The notes under the pieces are model-generated. The model saw only the letters and a program-made list of their open reading frames with translations. It had not been told where the DNA came from and did not search any database. 64,000 nucleotides of DNA. Source: Dillenia suffruticosa. Taxonomy: Eukaryota; Streptophyta; Magnoliopsida; Dilleniales; Dilleniaceae. The stretch spans positions 18,874,039 through 18,938,038 of the forward strand of contig JAVTVX010000019.1 in NCBI GenBank assembly GCA_033439265.1, written 5' to 3'. Numbering within the stretch: the stretch's first letter is position 1; every line of letters starts with the position of its first letter. This document shows, in pieces, positions 49,831-61,311 of this stretch. A program made the position numbers and the translations under genes.

Positions 49831-50570
49831 AATAAGTGAATTAAGGATCAGATCTTATTTTACGGTCCATATCATAAAAAATTCATGAAGATAAAAGATA
49901 TAATAAAAGTTCTTTCTAATATTGTTCATAAATTCAACTTTGTTAGATGATTGTTGATCTTCTTCGAGAATTGGATATGGATATAATTTTTCGGCTGTCA
50001 GTTTTAAATAGTAATAATTAAATTATGATATTAACTTTTTGGAAAAAAAAAAATAAATAACATTGCTACCCTATTCAACTTCAAGTGTCTCTTAAATCTA
50101 CCCATCCTCTTTTGAGATTGTGTCATTGTTCGCCACAATCGGATGTCGATCCTTTGTACCTCCTTTTCACGACTGGTGTTGGGGTAGTTTCCGGAGCATG
50201 ATTGGTTGGTTCATAATTGCAGCCTCTAGTGGTCTTTGTTTTTCGTCTACACACACTAGGACATTGGGAAAGCGCGGCATCTAGTAGTGTGTGAGGGTCT
50301 CTCTTTCACTCTAGAGGTCGTTGCAATGGTGGCATCCAACTGTACTGGGAATGGGAGGTTTATATTTAAGGTGTGTCTTGAGGGTAGTCTCTGAGGGTCA
50401 ACTAGTGTGTGAGCGTCTCTCTTTCACTTTGGGTTTTATAAGTTAAATACTAGGAGTTCCTTTGGTTTCACTTCTCATTCAGTCAAATCTGGGGCCTTCT
50501 TCGCAATGAGCATGAGATATGGGTTCATGATTTTACAGCATGAATTATGGATTCGTGATTTTACTATGAA
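49831..50570. other. Intergenic DNA with internal repeat
   Basis: No gene is seen. The phrase GTGTGTGAGGGTCTCTCTTT (about 50288) recurs as GTGTGTGAGCGTCTCTCTTT (about 50407), so part of this stretch is an imperfect direct duplication spaced about 119 bp. Confidence 0.4.
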
Positions 50571-50577
50571 TTTAAGG

Positions 50578-50722
50578 TGACAGATCCTTTTACCTTTTTT
50601 TTTTTTGGTGCTAGACAAAGAAAAACCAACAACAAAAGGCCAAAGAAACACACAGAAGAAAGCTTATACACCAGCCCTCTTCCTACTGACAGAAGTGGTG
50701 AACTGCTGACAGATCCTTTTAC
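50578..50722 (-). mobile_element. Short retroposon with 16-bp target duplication
   Basis: TGACAGATCCTTTTAC occurs exactly at 50578-50593 and 50707-50722. Between them is a 113-bp insert that starts with poly(T) on the plus strand, so read on the minus strand it ends TTTGTCTAGCACC plus poly(A). An exact target duplication plus a poly(A) tail is the mark of L1-type insertion. The body resembles a 5'-truncated LINE or SINE end; its family is not known to me. Confidence 0.75.
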
Positions 50723-53533
50723 AGTCGAGTTATGCGACGTCTATGAAAGGTTATTACTCTTGGTTCGGACAAAATTCTTTCTGATCGTCCTCAAACTTGA
50801 TTTTGCCGATTTTGTGGCGACTCTTTTCTCAGAGGGTAGCTCTATATTCTACGGGAATGCAAACAGATAATATGACAAACTCTGATTCATCATGTGGTAA
50901 TAGTTGTGCCAATGTATTCGTCAAGTTAAGACTCAGGATCTCTTCTGGATCCATAAGTTTTGTACTCCTCAGGTTAGGGGTAACGGTCTCTTACGGGTCA
51001 ATAAGTTTTACTATTCTCTCACGTTTTTTGAAACATGATATTCGGAATATAGTTGCCTTTCACTCCTTTTGGGGGAAAAAAAATCTCTTTGAAAAAATTA
51101 TTTATCTTTAAATGCCATTGTAAACAATTAAAAAGTATTAATTATTTTTTTTTAATTTTATCTCTATTTCTTATTTAATGTTCAATTATTTAGAATTATT
51201 TATTTTTTAATTTTTATACAATTATCTTTAAAAAATACTTAAAGCACAACAAAAAGGAGGTTAGAAAAAAGTAATCAAGGGACCTGTTCTCGCGCTTATC
51301 CCTTTCACCGTGTTTTGGCACTTTGTACTTTTATTGTTTCGTACTCTTCCTTTTTTAATTATTTGATCCAATGGGTGTTCAATATAATTAAGTGAAATCT
51401 TAGTTGTTATATTATTATTAATTTTGACTGAGGTTTATTTTTTTTGCTACACAAAAACTCGAATCTGGAATTATCAGATTGAGAGAGAGAGTTTATGATT
51501 ACTAAACTGTCTCTTACAAACTTGATTCGGGTTTATCTAATATGCACTTCAATACTCTTGATTTTACGAATACTAAACTTATGTTTTCATTTTAATAAAA
51601 GAGTCAACTTATGTCATTAATCTTGATTTTTTTTATAAATCGGTAATCTATGTTCAATAATTATATTAAATTGAATTAAATTTTTAAAAAATAAAATTAT
51701 TTTCTTTGTTCTTCAAACATCTGTTTTGCTCCCTACTAGCTTAATACTCGTTTAAACTGACAAGTAAGTTTCAAGAATAGAAATGAAACTCATATTATTT
51801 GTTTAAATTAATGAAATGAGTTTGAAGATTTGAGAATGAAATTCTTAAAATATAAATTTTATGAAATTCGAATAAAATGAGGAATTTTAATCTAAACTCA
51901 TTTTAAACTCAAGTAAATTTTAATCTATTCAGCTGGGAGGACAAGGATTGCTGCTTTTAGAACGAGGATCTTGCCCTTCCAATCGACATCCCTTCTCGTT
52001 TTTCCTCACATCTCTCTCTCTCTCTCTCTCTCTCCCCGATCCTCATTCTAAAAACAGCAATCAAAAAAGTCTCCCTCCCCCTCTGTGGCACTATAAATTT
52101 GGCTTTTCCCTTTTATGGAACCAGGTCGAAACCGTAATGCTAATCCACTCTCTGGGCAAGATCCAATCTCTAAATTTCCTTGCTGGTTCCAATTTTGATT
52201 CCAATTTTTAAGTGCAAACTAAACGCCAACTTATTGTATGTTTTCATTTTTTTTTATTATTCTCCTTCTCCCCTTTTTCTTCTTTCACCTTCTAAGGTCA
52301 TGAGTTATGTATGTCATCGAACCACAACCACAACGCTGAAGAAATAAAGCAATGCCAAAAAACCAGTTTGCTACTCTCAAGAGATAAGACGACTTTCCAT
52401 AAAAGAAAGGTATTTTGGAATACTCATATTATTTTTGGAATACTAGTTTCTCTTTTAAAGGCTCTTTTTAAACGCAGATTTTATTTTTGGGTACTACGCC
52501 CGGAGTCATCACTCGATATTCGGGGTTTTATTCCGAGTAATCTATATTGATTCATGATTGGGTCTTAATGGAGTAGATCTCCTAATATGATTTTTTCTAT
52601 TCTGACGATGAGTCAAAACCGGGTATGGTTAAGGGGCTATCAGCGCTCTTCCCGTCGAGCCGATCAGCGTTGGTCATTTTAAATGGAGATGTAAAAAAAC
52701 AAAGCGTGAATTGTCATTCTACAAAAACTTGACGAGGATTCCTATAATTTTCCCTAAAAAAATGTTAACGTTTATTTTGACAACTTCAAAACTTGGTAGT
52801 TGTTCATCGTAGGATTTCGCATATGGTAAAGTGGAACTTGCAAATGTTCACAATTTGGTAGGTAGGGAAATGTTGAATGAGTTTTGTTGAAAAGAAGAAC
52901 CCAAATCGGGTCAGAAATTGTATTCCATTTACTAATACCGGAGACGAGGCAGGTCGATTAGGTAGAGTAAGACCAAAATAGACATGCTTTTTCTGAGCTT
53001 CATGGACCCGCCGAATTTACTCTTTCTTGGTAACCTCTGGTGCCGACAGAAAAGGAGAAAAATTATCAGTATATGAATTTGAAATTTCAATTTCTTGAAT
53101 AAATCACGTGACATGCTCCTAAGGAAAGGAAAGAAAAGAATCATGTGACAACATTTATTTTCTAGGGATTCTTTTTCTTTCTTGTTTAATTTTGGTTATT
53201 GTGTGAGAATTTCAGATAGATAGAGGAGTACACTTACACTGAGGACACTCATATCATTTTCTTGCCTAGAAAGAAATTGAATTTTTATCAATTGATTTTA
53301 AGATTTATTTTCAGTCCGCAGAGAAGCAGTTGATGTTGTTAATAATTAGTAACATCCTGTGGTGGAGGGTGTGTAGCTCTCGGGGCTGGGCTCCATAGAC
53401 CCCTCCTTCATTTTGTTGTCGGCCCACTTTAGAACAGCAGAATTTAAATGTGACAGGGAGAGAGAGAGAGAACCGATACTTGTTTGTGTAACGAGATAAA
53501 TACCTTTGTTTCAAATAATATTAAAAAATCCAT

Positions 53534-53593
53534 CCTCATAAAATAAACCCAATAGTATTCAATTCTCATAAAATAAACCCAATAGTATTCAAT
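53534..53593. repeat. Two-copy 30-bp tandem duplication
   Basis: The unit beginning CTCATAAAATAAACCC occurs twice head to tail with essentially no difference. Confidence 0.85.
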
Positions 53594-53740
53594 CCAGATT
53601 TAGTGAAATAAAATTCTAAAACCCGGATGATGACCAAGCCAAGTAGAGAGAGAGAGGATAAGGTAGAGAGAGAGAGAGAGAGAGGATAATGCATTGTTGA
53701 AGATGAATGAACGAGACTTTCCCGAAGATAATACAGAAAC

Positions 53741-53741
<1 letters not shown>

Positions 53742-53777
<36 letters not shown>
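53742..53777. repeat. (GA)n microsatellite
   Basis: A GA tract of about 36 bp; shorter interrupted GA tracts lie at 53645-53682. Confidence 0.9.
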
Positions 53778-53780
<3 letters not shown>

Positions 53781-54732
53781 ATAATACACCTCATAAGTCG
53801 ATTATGGCCACTATAAATCATCAACTAAAAGACCCAGAGAGGGTGTAAAAATTAATAAAAAAACAATATTTTTTACTTTTATTTTTGATTGTTAGGTCGC
53901 ACAGGCAAGTTCCAAAGTTTCAATAAAAAGATGATTTAAATTTTAGATCAGTAGTTTAGATATTATTAATAATCGTTGGGTTTTTTTTTCTGAATTTCTC
54001 AAATATTAGAATGTCGGAAATTATCAGAAAATAACCAATGGACGTAATCAATTAATGCCCTCTCTCTCTCTCTCTCTCTGTGATTATGTTGAGGCCAAAA
54101 TGGGTCACAATTTTCCACTTTTTTTTTTTTTTTTGAATCTCAATCGATGGTTTTAGACGAGTCAAAATCTTCCATAACATTTTGATTAAAAAAACAAATT
54201 ACGAGCATAGTCGGAAAAATGAGAGTGCAAGAAGAGGATTGGCCAGAGTAAAAGGTTTCTAATAGGAGTAAATAGGTGCAGTCTATTTACCAGACCCAAA
54301 CCAAAATAGGAAAACTATTTTCAGGTTCCTAGATCCCAAAGTACCATTACCATTCCCCGGTGCCGACAAAACATCAAAATACATACATCGGAAATCAAAT
54401 CACATAACTCAATTAATTGCAATAATCACGAAACCATTAGATCGAATAACCCCCGAATATAATTGTTGTTCAGATGCCCCTCTTCTTTTATTATGAACAT
54501 ACATTTGTATGTGATATGGGATACAAAACTAAGAGTCCACTTCAATGAAACTTCAACAAATATAAGAACCAAGACAAGGGTTTCCTGATCAGTTTCAGAT
54601 CAAGAACCATCTCAGATTCAACAAGAACTAACACGAAGACAAGAACCAAGACAAGGGTCAAATTATCATTCCGTCTCCTTCACTCAGATTACGAAAGTAC
54701 TCTTGACATCATACTCGATCGACCGATCTCTT

Positions 54733-54858
54733 CAAACCTGCACACAAAAAATAAATATAATAAAAATCAACAAAAGCGGAGAGAGAGAGGGGGTAAACCT
54801 GCACGCAAAATATAAAAAAAATAAAAATCAACAAAAGCGGGGAGAGAGAGAGAGGTAA
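54733..54858. repeat. Tandem duplication of about 62 bp beside the first miR159-like hairpin
   Basis: Two units (54733-54793 and 54795-54858) share AACCTGCAC, AATCAACAAAAGCGG and a GA tract. They lie directly downstream (gene sense) of the hairpin's miRNA arm, in the predicted 3' part of the primary transcript. Confidence 0.8.
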
Positions 54859-55045
54859 ATGGGAGCTCCCTTCAATCCAAGTAAGAAGAGGAGGAGGGAG
54901 AGAACATCTCCAAGGGTCATGCAAACCCTTAAACTGCGCACCCTCCAAACAGTTAACCTGCGCACAGCCCTAAGGGTATCCATGAACCTGCAGATGCATA
55001 AACCATCCTCTCCCTTCATGGTTTGAATCAAAGGGAGCTCCCACA
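54858..55045 (-). ncRNA. MIR159/319-family microRNA precursor, copy 1
   Basis: On the minus strand, 54861-54880 reads TTGGATTGAAGGGAGCTCCC, a miR159/319-type mature sequence on the 3' arm. One base upstream is C rather than the usual U. The 5' arm at about 55022-55042 reads GGGAGCTCCCTTTGATTCAA and pairs with it over the whole 20 nt, with only G:U wobbles as imperfections. Between them the arms keep pairing: ACCCTTAGGGCTGTGCGCA folds against TGCGCAGTTTAAGGGT. The foldback of about 185 nt is typical of this family, whose long precursors are diced from the loop side. miR159 targets GAMYB-like MYB mRNAs and miR319 targets TCP mRNAs. This sequence has the miR159-like GGAUUG core and a miR319-like 3' end. 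CTATTTATA (55131-55139, minus) is a weak TATA candidate. Confidence 0.9.
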
Positions 55046-55049
55046 AGAA

Positions 55050-57750
55050 CCGAACCACACCCACACCATACAAACCCTAGAGACCTTTTGGGCTTTCTCT
55101 CTTTACTAATACAGGAAGTCCGTGGGTCAATATAAATAGGAGAGAGACAGACGCAGAGGGAGGGAGAAAGGGGGGAAGAAAACCCTAGTTGAGGAGGAAG
55201 AAACAAGGGCCGTCGGATTAAGGAGATGAGGCAAATGTAGACAATAAATAGAACAGGGAGAGAATCTGTGGAGGCAGATTTTCTCGTTAAAAGAGAGTTG
55301 TGTTGGATTTCGCAAACGTGTTTTGATCATCGGACAGGGCGTGCACGATACGGGATCATGAGAGCCATTGGATTAACTGCACTTGGAATCATGTGACGTC
55401 TTTTGGGAAATCGGAGGAAATCTGAAAAGACAAGACTGGTGTGGAATAATTTATTATTAATTTGAAAAAAATATGAAATATTGACTGCAGACATCCGACA
55501 ACTACCATTCATAACGTGAACAATTTAATTGACTTCCCGTTAGCCTCAACCTTCGCATGCTTCGGGAGTAAATTCGTAATTAACTTCTTTTCTCCTTTTA
55601 TATAATTATTATTGCTTTTTTAAATTTTTAATAAATAAATATATTATTCTCATGGCGTACTTGGCTATTCTTTTAAAAATAAAAAATAAAAATAAAATAA
55701 AATAAAATTTTCAAGTCCATTAATAAATTTTTTCTCACATAAAATTAATATTAATATATTATTCTCATCACAAAAATTACATAAAAACCTGTATTTTTGT
55801 TTTCTTTTTACACAAGCAATGCAGCCAGACGAAGACAAGAAGGAGACGGGGCATGAATCAATATTTGATATGATTCTTATAACAACGGTAATAAATTGTA
55901 ACTTAATTCTAATAATTTAAAATTGATCATTTGAGAAATAAAATTAAAAATAATTAATAATAATAATAATAAATTAATTAATTAATATAATATAATATAT
56001 AATATATTAGTTTAATTTGTATGAATTTTTTTACGTTATTTATTTCTATCTAAGGTTTTGTTCTCATCTAAATCTTTAACTCTTATATTTTTACAAATAA
56101 TTTATATCCAAATTTTTAACGGTTTATCCCTACGTGTTACTAGATATCCTATATTTAAGTTCTACATTCTCTTAATCGGCATATCTTTGGATCTTATTTG
56201 CATATATCTAAATCATCTTAGACGATACATATATATGAAGATGATTCTGACATCATATTAAATATGAAGTAATATAATAATAATATGAACTATAAAACTT
56301 TATTATTTTGATACAATATTACAATATATTAGATTTATATAAAAAATTTATTGTTATAAATATGAAAAATAATATTATAAATATAGAAATAAAAATATAA
56401 AAAATCAAATATTTTCGATTGATACATAATATATTTTAACAATATAAATGAAAACTTTTAAACTTTTGATGAAATTCATTTTAAGTTAATAACAATTCTA
56501 AAAATTTTTTGAGAAAAATTTATTTTGTTAAGAGAAACTTGAGGCCTCGTGTAATTTTGTTCTATTAATTTGACAAAATATGATTTTTTTTGTTTTGAAT
56601 GAGACAGACTAATCCATGGACAAAGGGGAAATCAAATTTTCTGTTGATCCAAAATTATGATATTGTTCTTAAATTCTACTGGTCGACCGAAGCATCTAAT
56701 ATTTGTGATTATAATAGTTCAAAAAATGCAAGTCTTCACTTCTATCACATTTGTTTTTTCTTCCCCACCCAACTTGTATTTAAAATTTGACTAATCTGAT
56801 TTGAATAATTATAAAGTTTAATTTAAAAAAAAAAACTCTCTTAATATCTATTTTTTTATTTTTAAAATTCTAACACGATAATTTGATTTGATCAGGAGAG
56901 TTTATGGGTATCAAAACTCACGACAATGAGTTTGAACAAATCCATCTATCTAAAATCAAATAATCAGAATTTATCTTATTTATTATTTTTGAATATTGAT
57001 ACAGATGAAATAATAAAATAATCAGCTAACTATACTTTTAATTAGGAAAGATTTGAACCACCAAGTATAGTTCAATTCTTCATTGCATTTTGAAGTTGCT
57101 AATAACTCTTGTGACGCATCCAAATTATAAAATCTTTTCTCTTTCCCTAAGATAGAAATTTTTTATTTATTAAAAAAAAAAGAAAGGGTTTGAGAACTCA
57201 AAAAGAGAACTAAGCAAGGGTTTGGGAATTTCGTTGAAATTAAAAAGATTTAAAGTTCTATTGTTTTCCATTTCCTAATAGAATTGTTCTACCTATATAT
57301 GTTATCTTTTTATACAAAAAAGAGGTGTTGAAAGTATTTGTCTCTAAATTAGATTTAAATATTTAAATCAAATTAATCAAATAATTTAGATACCGAGTAA
57401 TTATTTAATATCCACATTGTCTAGATAAATCCCACTTAGGTAGGAAACTCTCTCAAAAATAATCGAGTATCCGGAGCTTTGGTATAACTAATCTCGACTG
57501 AATTACTGTCGGATCCCAATCGGGAGGAAACTCTCCCAATGTCATTTTTTATCACTATTAAGACTCGAATTTCAATTTTTAATCTGAAGTGTTAGTGCTC
57601 TTTTCATTAAACGAACGAAACGTTGGTATGAGCTTTAACTTTGATACAACGGGATTAAATCCCAAAACCTTTTAATATTATCTTAACAATTTTTTTCAAC
57701 CAAATTAATTAATATTAGTTATTATAATATTTTGCCCCACAACTTAAAGA
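55050..57750. other. Spacer between miR159-like copies, no gene seen
   Basis: Next to the hairpin are a CT-rich probable primary-transcript leader and promoter. From 55500 the DNA is extremely AT-rich. A SINE-like copy in minus orientation lies around 57470-57610 (GGGAGGAAACTCTCCCAATG). Confidence 0.4.
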
Positions 57751-58661
57751 AACTATAAAAGAAAAGAAAAAGAAAATGTTTACCAAATTGAAAAGCACTA
57801 ACCAAGGAGAAGGCCTTTTGAAAATCGGAAAAAGTTAATGTAATTAAGATTGTTAAATTTTAAATTCACAATGTGAAAAATTCTTATAATACTAAAATCA
57901 ACAAAATTTTATTTAAATAATTGATTTTATCATCTCATTTTCTTTTTGTTCCGGTTGAAATTCATCACCGTTTCTCTTATAAATGAAAAAATTATACAGG
58001 TTCTAGTAAATTTTCAAGAAAACAAAAATAATAAAAAAAAAATAGAAATAAAAGTAGAGGCATTAAACTATAAATCAATTAATAGGCACAGCAGCGAGCT
58101 ATGGCTTAAGGTAGTTCAAAATTTCCTTCACTTCCCGGTTTCACTAAACTCTCGTAGATATAATACTGTACTCTCTTAATCATCGATTTTGAATTTGAGT
58201 AATGAGAATAGAGAAATAAAATTTGTAAAAACAAATTTCTTAAAAAATCTCATAATATTCGAATTGAATTAATTAGATAAAATCCAAATATCTATGACTT
58301 TTATCATAAACTAAGACTTATGAATCATTCAAATAATCAATTAAGATAAAACTTTTGGTCATTACCTTTGTTTACTGAATAAACTACCAATTCTAGAGAA
58401 ATTTTAAATTATATCTATAATCTGTGTGTTTTTTCATAAATTCCGAAATCAAATTTAATTACAACGTAGTTGTATACCATTCACTCAAGATAATTGTTCT
58501 AACAATAAAATTCATAATATTTCAATTCATATGTTGTACCATCGACCTAAATTATATTTGAGAAAATGAAATTGAAAAAAAAAAAACCGAATATATTAAA
58601 GAAAGACTGCTGTCTCCCAAAAATAATCGGAAAAGGAAAAAGAAAAAACAAGACTAGACGT

Positions 58662-58670
<9 letters not shown>

Positions 58671-58701
<31 letters not shown>
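58671..58701. repeat. (AT)n microsatellite
   Basis: An uninterrupted AT tract of about 31 bp, in the left duplicated unit only. Confidence 0.95.
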
Positions 58702-58707
<6 letters not shown>

Positions 58708-58730
58708 AGGAAAGTACAGAGAGAAGTATG

Positions 58731-59030
58731 TTGGGGGCTCAGGCTCACTTCACTCCAATGCAATAAAAGATCAAGGAAAACACATCTCCACGGCCATGCT
58801 TACCCTTACACCACACCGCAATTTTTAATATTTTTTATTTTTTATTATATAAAAATTTAAATTTAGGATCACCAGATTAGAGGAGAAAAATTTATACCAT
58901 TAAATTGTTTCCTTAAAAACATAATTTTTAATATTCTCCCTCTTGCAATTAAAGGGTTTTTATGAACTAATAGCTGTATAATACCCTTCACCTTCGAAGA
59001 GAGGTGTGGTGCGCAGAGCCCCCAAATTTT
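58731..59030 (-). ncRNA. MIR159/319-family precursor, copy 2, probably degenerate
   Basis: On the minus strand the miRNA-arm equivalent (58739-58759) starts ATTGGAGTGAAG as in copy 3, but the rest is TGAGCCTGA instead of GGAGCTCCC. The opposite arm near 59005-59025 reads GGGGGCTCTGCGCACC, which still pairs at its outer end but poorly in the middle. The loop-side blocks TTCATAAAAACCCTTTAATT and GTAAGGGTAAGCATGG are homologous to copies 1 and 3. The TATA box present upstream of copy 3 is interrupted here (CCTATTTGCATAGG, minus, 59071-59084). Changed miRNA positions 13 and 18-21, weaker pairing and a broken TATA suggest a pseudogene, or a diverged microRNA with new targets. Confidence 0.7.
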
Positions 59031-60439
59031 TCTAAAACCCCACCACCTAAAAAAGATAGAATTCTTGAATCCTATGCAAATAGGATTTAAGTCCAAAATC
59101 TTTTTGATATCAACTAAAATATCTTTTTATTATCGTAACCGATATAAATCAGTCTTAAAATTGTAAAGAATTCTTTTGATATATGATAATCTAATTATCG
59201 ATTCAAAGTTTATTTTAAATTATAATATCTTTCCTCTTTTGAAATTAGTATATTAATGGACGATCGATTTAATAGGTAAAATTATAATATTTTAGATTAA
59301 ATTAGTTAAAATATGATTTTAAATACTGATTCATCTAGTAAAAAAAAGAAAAACTAGTTTTTGAAATTTGGAAAAGCACTTGCCGAGGGAAGCTTCTCTT
59401 GTTATTGGGAAGCTTGTAGAAAGCCCCATAAATCTACAAGGGAAAAAAAAAACTAAAAAGGAAATTTTAGAAATAAGGTAGAGGCATTAAACTCTAACTC
59501 AACTGCCAGACCCATTTGGTTGAAGGGCTCTCCTTTTCCTTGAGGGGTTCAAGCCCCTTCATCCCCCTCCAGAGGTATGTCTACTTTAAAAATTAAAAAA
59601 TTTTAAATAATATTTATTTGACATTAGTTTATTGTTATTATTTCGTTATTGACAAAGTGAATGAGTCAGACAAACTCATGACTAGGAATAGGAAGGGGAC
59701 ATGACTTGAATTTATGACTTTTATCCTAAGTTTGGTTGCGAGTCATTCAAATAATTATTTCAAATAAAATTCTCGATTACTATCTTTGTTTCCCTGTAAC
59801 AATGTGGAAAGGTGCCAAGTTGTCATGGACAAGGATCTACAATTTGTATTATCCTTTTATAAATTTTAACAACAAAGTAAATTATTCTATAATTACGGAT
59901 CATCCGAATAAGATAATAGTTTATGATTTTAATAATAAAATTTATACTAACGATTTATGGATTTAGTAATAGAAAATTAAATTCTCTTGATTAAAATCTC
60001 ATATTTGAGTTTTAAAAATAAAAAATCAGACGCGAAGATATATAATCTCTAAATTGGACCCCATTTTCAAATATAGATTATCAGGTAAAAAAACAAATCA
60101 CTATTTCAAATTAATGTAGAAAAATATCACACACCAACACTTCATTGATCTAATGGGAAGGGTATTAGCACTTTATATCAAGAATCAAGGTTCGAGTTTT
60201 GATAGTAGCAAAAGTCCATAAACCAAAAAAAAGAAAAAAAAAATATCACACCAATTGTCGCAATTGACGTAATATAACACCAACTAAGATTATATTTATC
60301 AGAAATGAATTAGAAAAAGCACCGGTAAATATATTGAAGAAAGATTGTTGTCTCTCAAAAATAATAAGAAAAGGAAAAAGAGAAAAAGATAAGACATAAT
60401 ATTAAAAAAACAAAAGAAGAAATAATGGAGAGAAGAAGT

Positions 60440-60632
60440 ACGTGGGGAGCTCCCTTCACTCCAATGCCAGAAAAGATCAAGGAAACCACACCTCCAAGGT
60501 CATGCTTACCCTTAAAACTGCACCATAATTTTTATCTTCTCTCTCTTGCAATTAAAGGGTATTCATGAACTAGCAGCTGTGGCATACCCTTCACCTCCTT
60601 TCGGAGTTGGAGTGCGGAGAGCCCCCAAATAT
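60440..60632 (-). ncRNA. MIR159/319-family microRNA precursor, copy 3
   Basis: On the minus strand 60446-60465 reads ATTGGAGTGAAGGGAGCTCC, a form known for miR159 members in other dicots, on the 3' arm. The 5' arm (60606-60626) reads GGGGGCTCTCCGCACTCCAA and pairs with it with a few mismatches. The loop-side arms (TTCATGAATACCCTTTAATT and TTTTAAGGGTAAGCATGACC) are also complementary and closely match copy 1. The foldback is about 185 nt, with a TATA box about 50 bp upstream. By complementarity it should target GAMYB-like MYB mRNAs, as the plus strand of this arm resembles their target site. Expression is not visible from sequence. Confidence 0.88.
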
Positions 60633-60678
60633 TTCTATCCCCCCCCCTCCCCCACCAAAAGACCAAAATTAAAATCCT

Positions 60679-60686
60679 CTATATAG
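60679..60686 (-). promoter_or_regulatory. TATA box of miR159-like copy 3
   Basis: CTATATAG on the minus strand within TCCTATATAGAGG lies about 53 nt upstream of the 5' arm of the hairpin. A start about 30 nt downstream would put the foldback near the 5' end of the primary transcript. Copy 2 has the same site broken by inserted bases. Confidence 0.6.
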
Positions 60687-60704
60687 GAATGGGGTGTTTG
60701 GTTC

Positions 60705-61300
60705 ACTCTGAAAAAATTTTCAATAAAGGAATAGAATTTTTCTCGAATTTTTTCTTCATAAATATATGTATATTTTTTTCTTTTCTTCTCAAACACCTCT
60801 TCTATATGGCTTAGAAGGTTGATGTTTCTTGCTAGAGTGGAACACTAGAGTTGTTTATATATAGGATTTAGGTCAAGCATTGACAATGGGGCTATTAATT
60901 AAGTGTAGAATCCGAAATTGGGATTTTCTTTTGTTACTAATGCTTACACGTTACATCCGACCAATTAATGCTATGGTATATGCCCCTGCCCCAAAACCCC
61001 CTCCCCCCAAATTCTTTTGCATGTGTCCGTTTTAGTGGCTTATGACCTTTTATTTATTAGCTAAATACCCACTTTTATTCGATGACTCTCGGTGGTTTAC
61101 GAGTAAGGGGCTCTTTGTGTTTTTTTGTTTTTTTATTATATCAATATTTAAATCCAAAATCAATTAATTGAGAAATGGAAGGGGTTATGACCACTAGATT
61201 ATCCCTATAGAGACGGTAAGAGACTCTTTCTGTGGGTCCCGCAATCAACTGGTATGGTGAGAGTGAAAGTGACCCCTCTGCTTGCTTCCTACGTCCACTG
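60705..61300. other. Intergenic DNA, no gene seen
   Basis: No open frame or RNA gene is recognised. GGGGTTATGACCACTAGATT near 61184 is a dispersed repeat also present near 1019. Confidence 0.4.
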
Positions 61301-61311
61301 CTATAAAATCG

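Larger units (their letters stand above)
50723..54730. other. Intergenic DNA, no protein gene recognised
   Basis: Mostly AT-rich with (CT)n at 52011-52034 and several GA tracts. CTATAAAT at 52091-52098 is a good TATA match on the plus strand, followed by a CT-rich run and an ATG at 52137 with only a 24-codon frame, so a short or non-coding transcript is possible. A SINE-like copy in minus orientation lies around 52485-52660. A minus-strand frame at 52932-53144 has no recognisable family. Confidence 0.4.
57760..60700. repeat. Tandem segmental duplication of about 1.6-1.7 kb
   Basis: The left unit (about 57760-59090) and right unit (about 59350-60700) align in order. GTAGAGGCATTAAACT occurs at about 58054 and 59478. 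TGACTTTTAT then TCATTCAAATAAT occurs at about 58296 and 59716. ATATATTAAAGAAAGACTGC at about 58590 matches ATATATTGAAGAAAGATTGT at about 60330. The miR159-like hairpins follow in both. Indels are common, including an (AT)n expansion in the left unit. Each unit ends with one hairpin, so the duplication made two microRNA copies. Confidence 0.75.

Noticed and set aside
52932-53144. Minus-strand 70-codon frame with a hydrophobic segment (possible small secreted peptide)
   Set aside because: There is no signal-peptide plus conserved peptide motif that I recognise, and no supporting exon structure.
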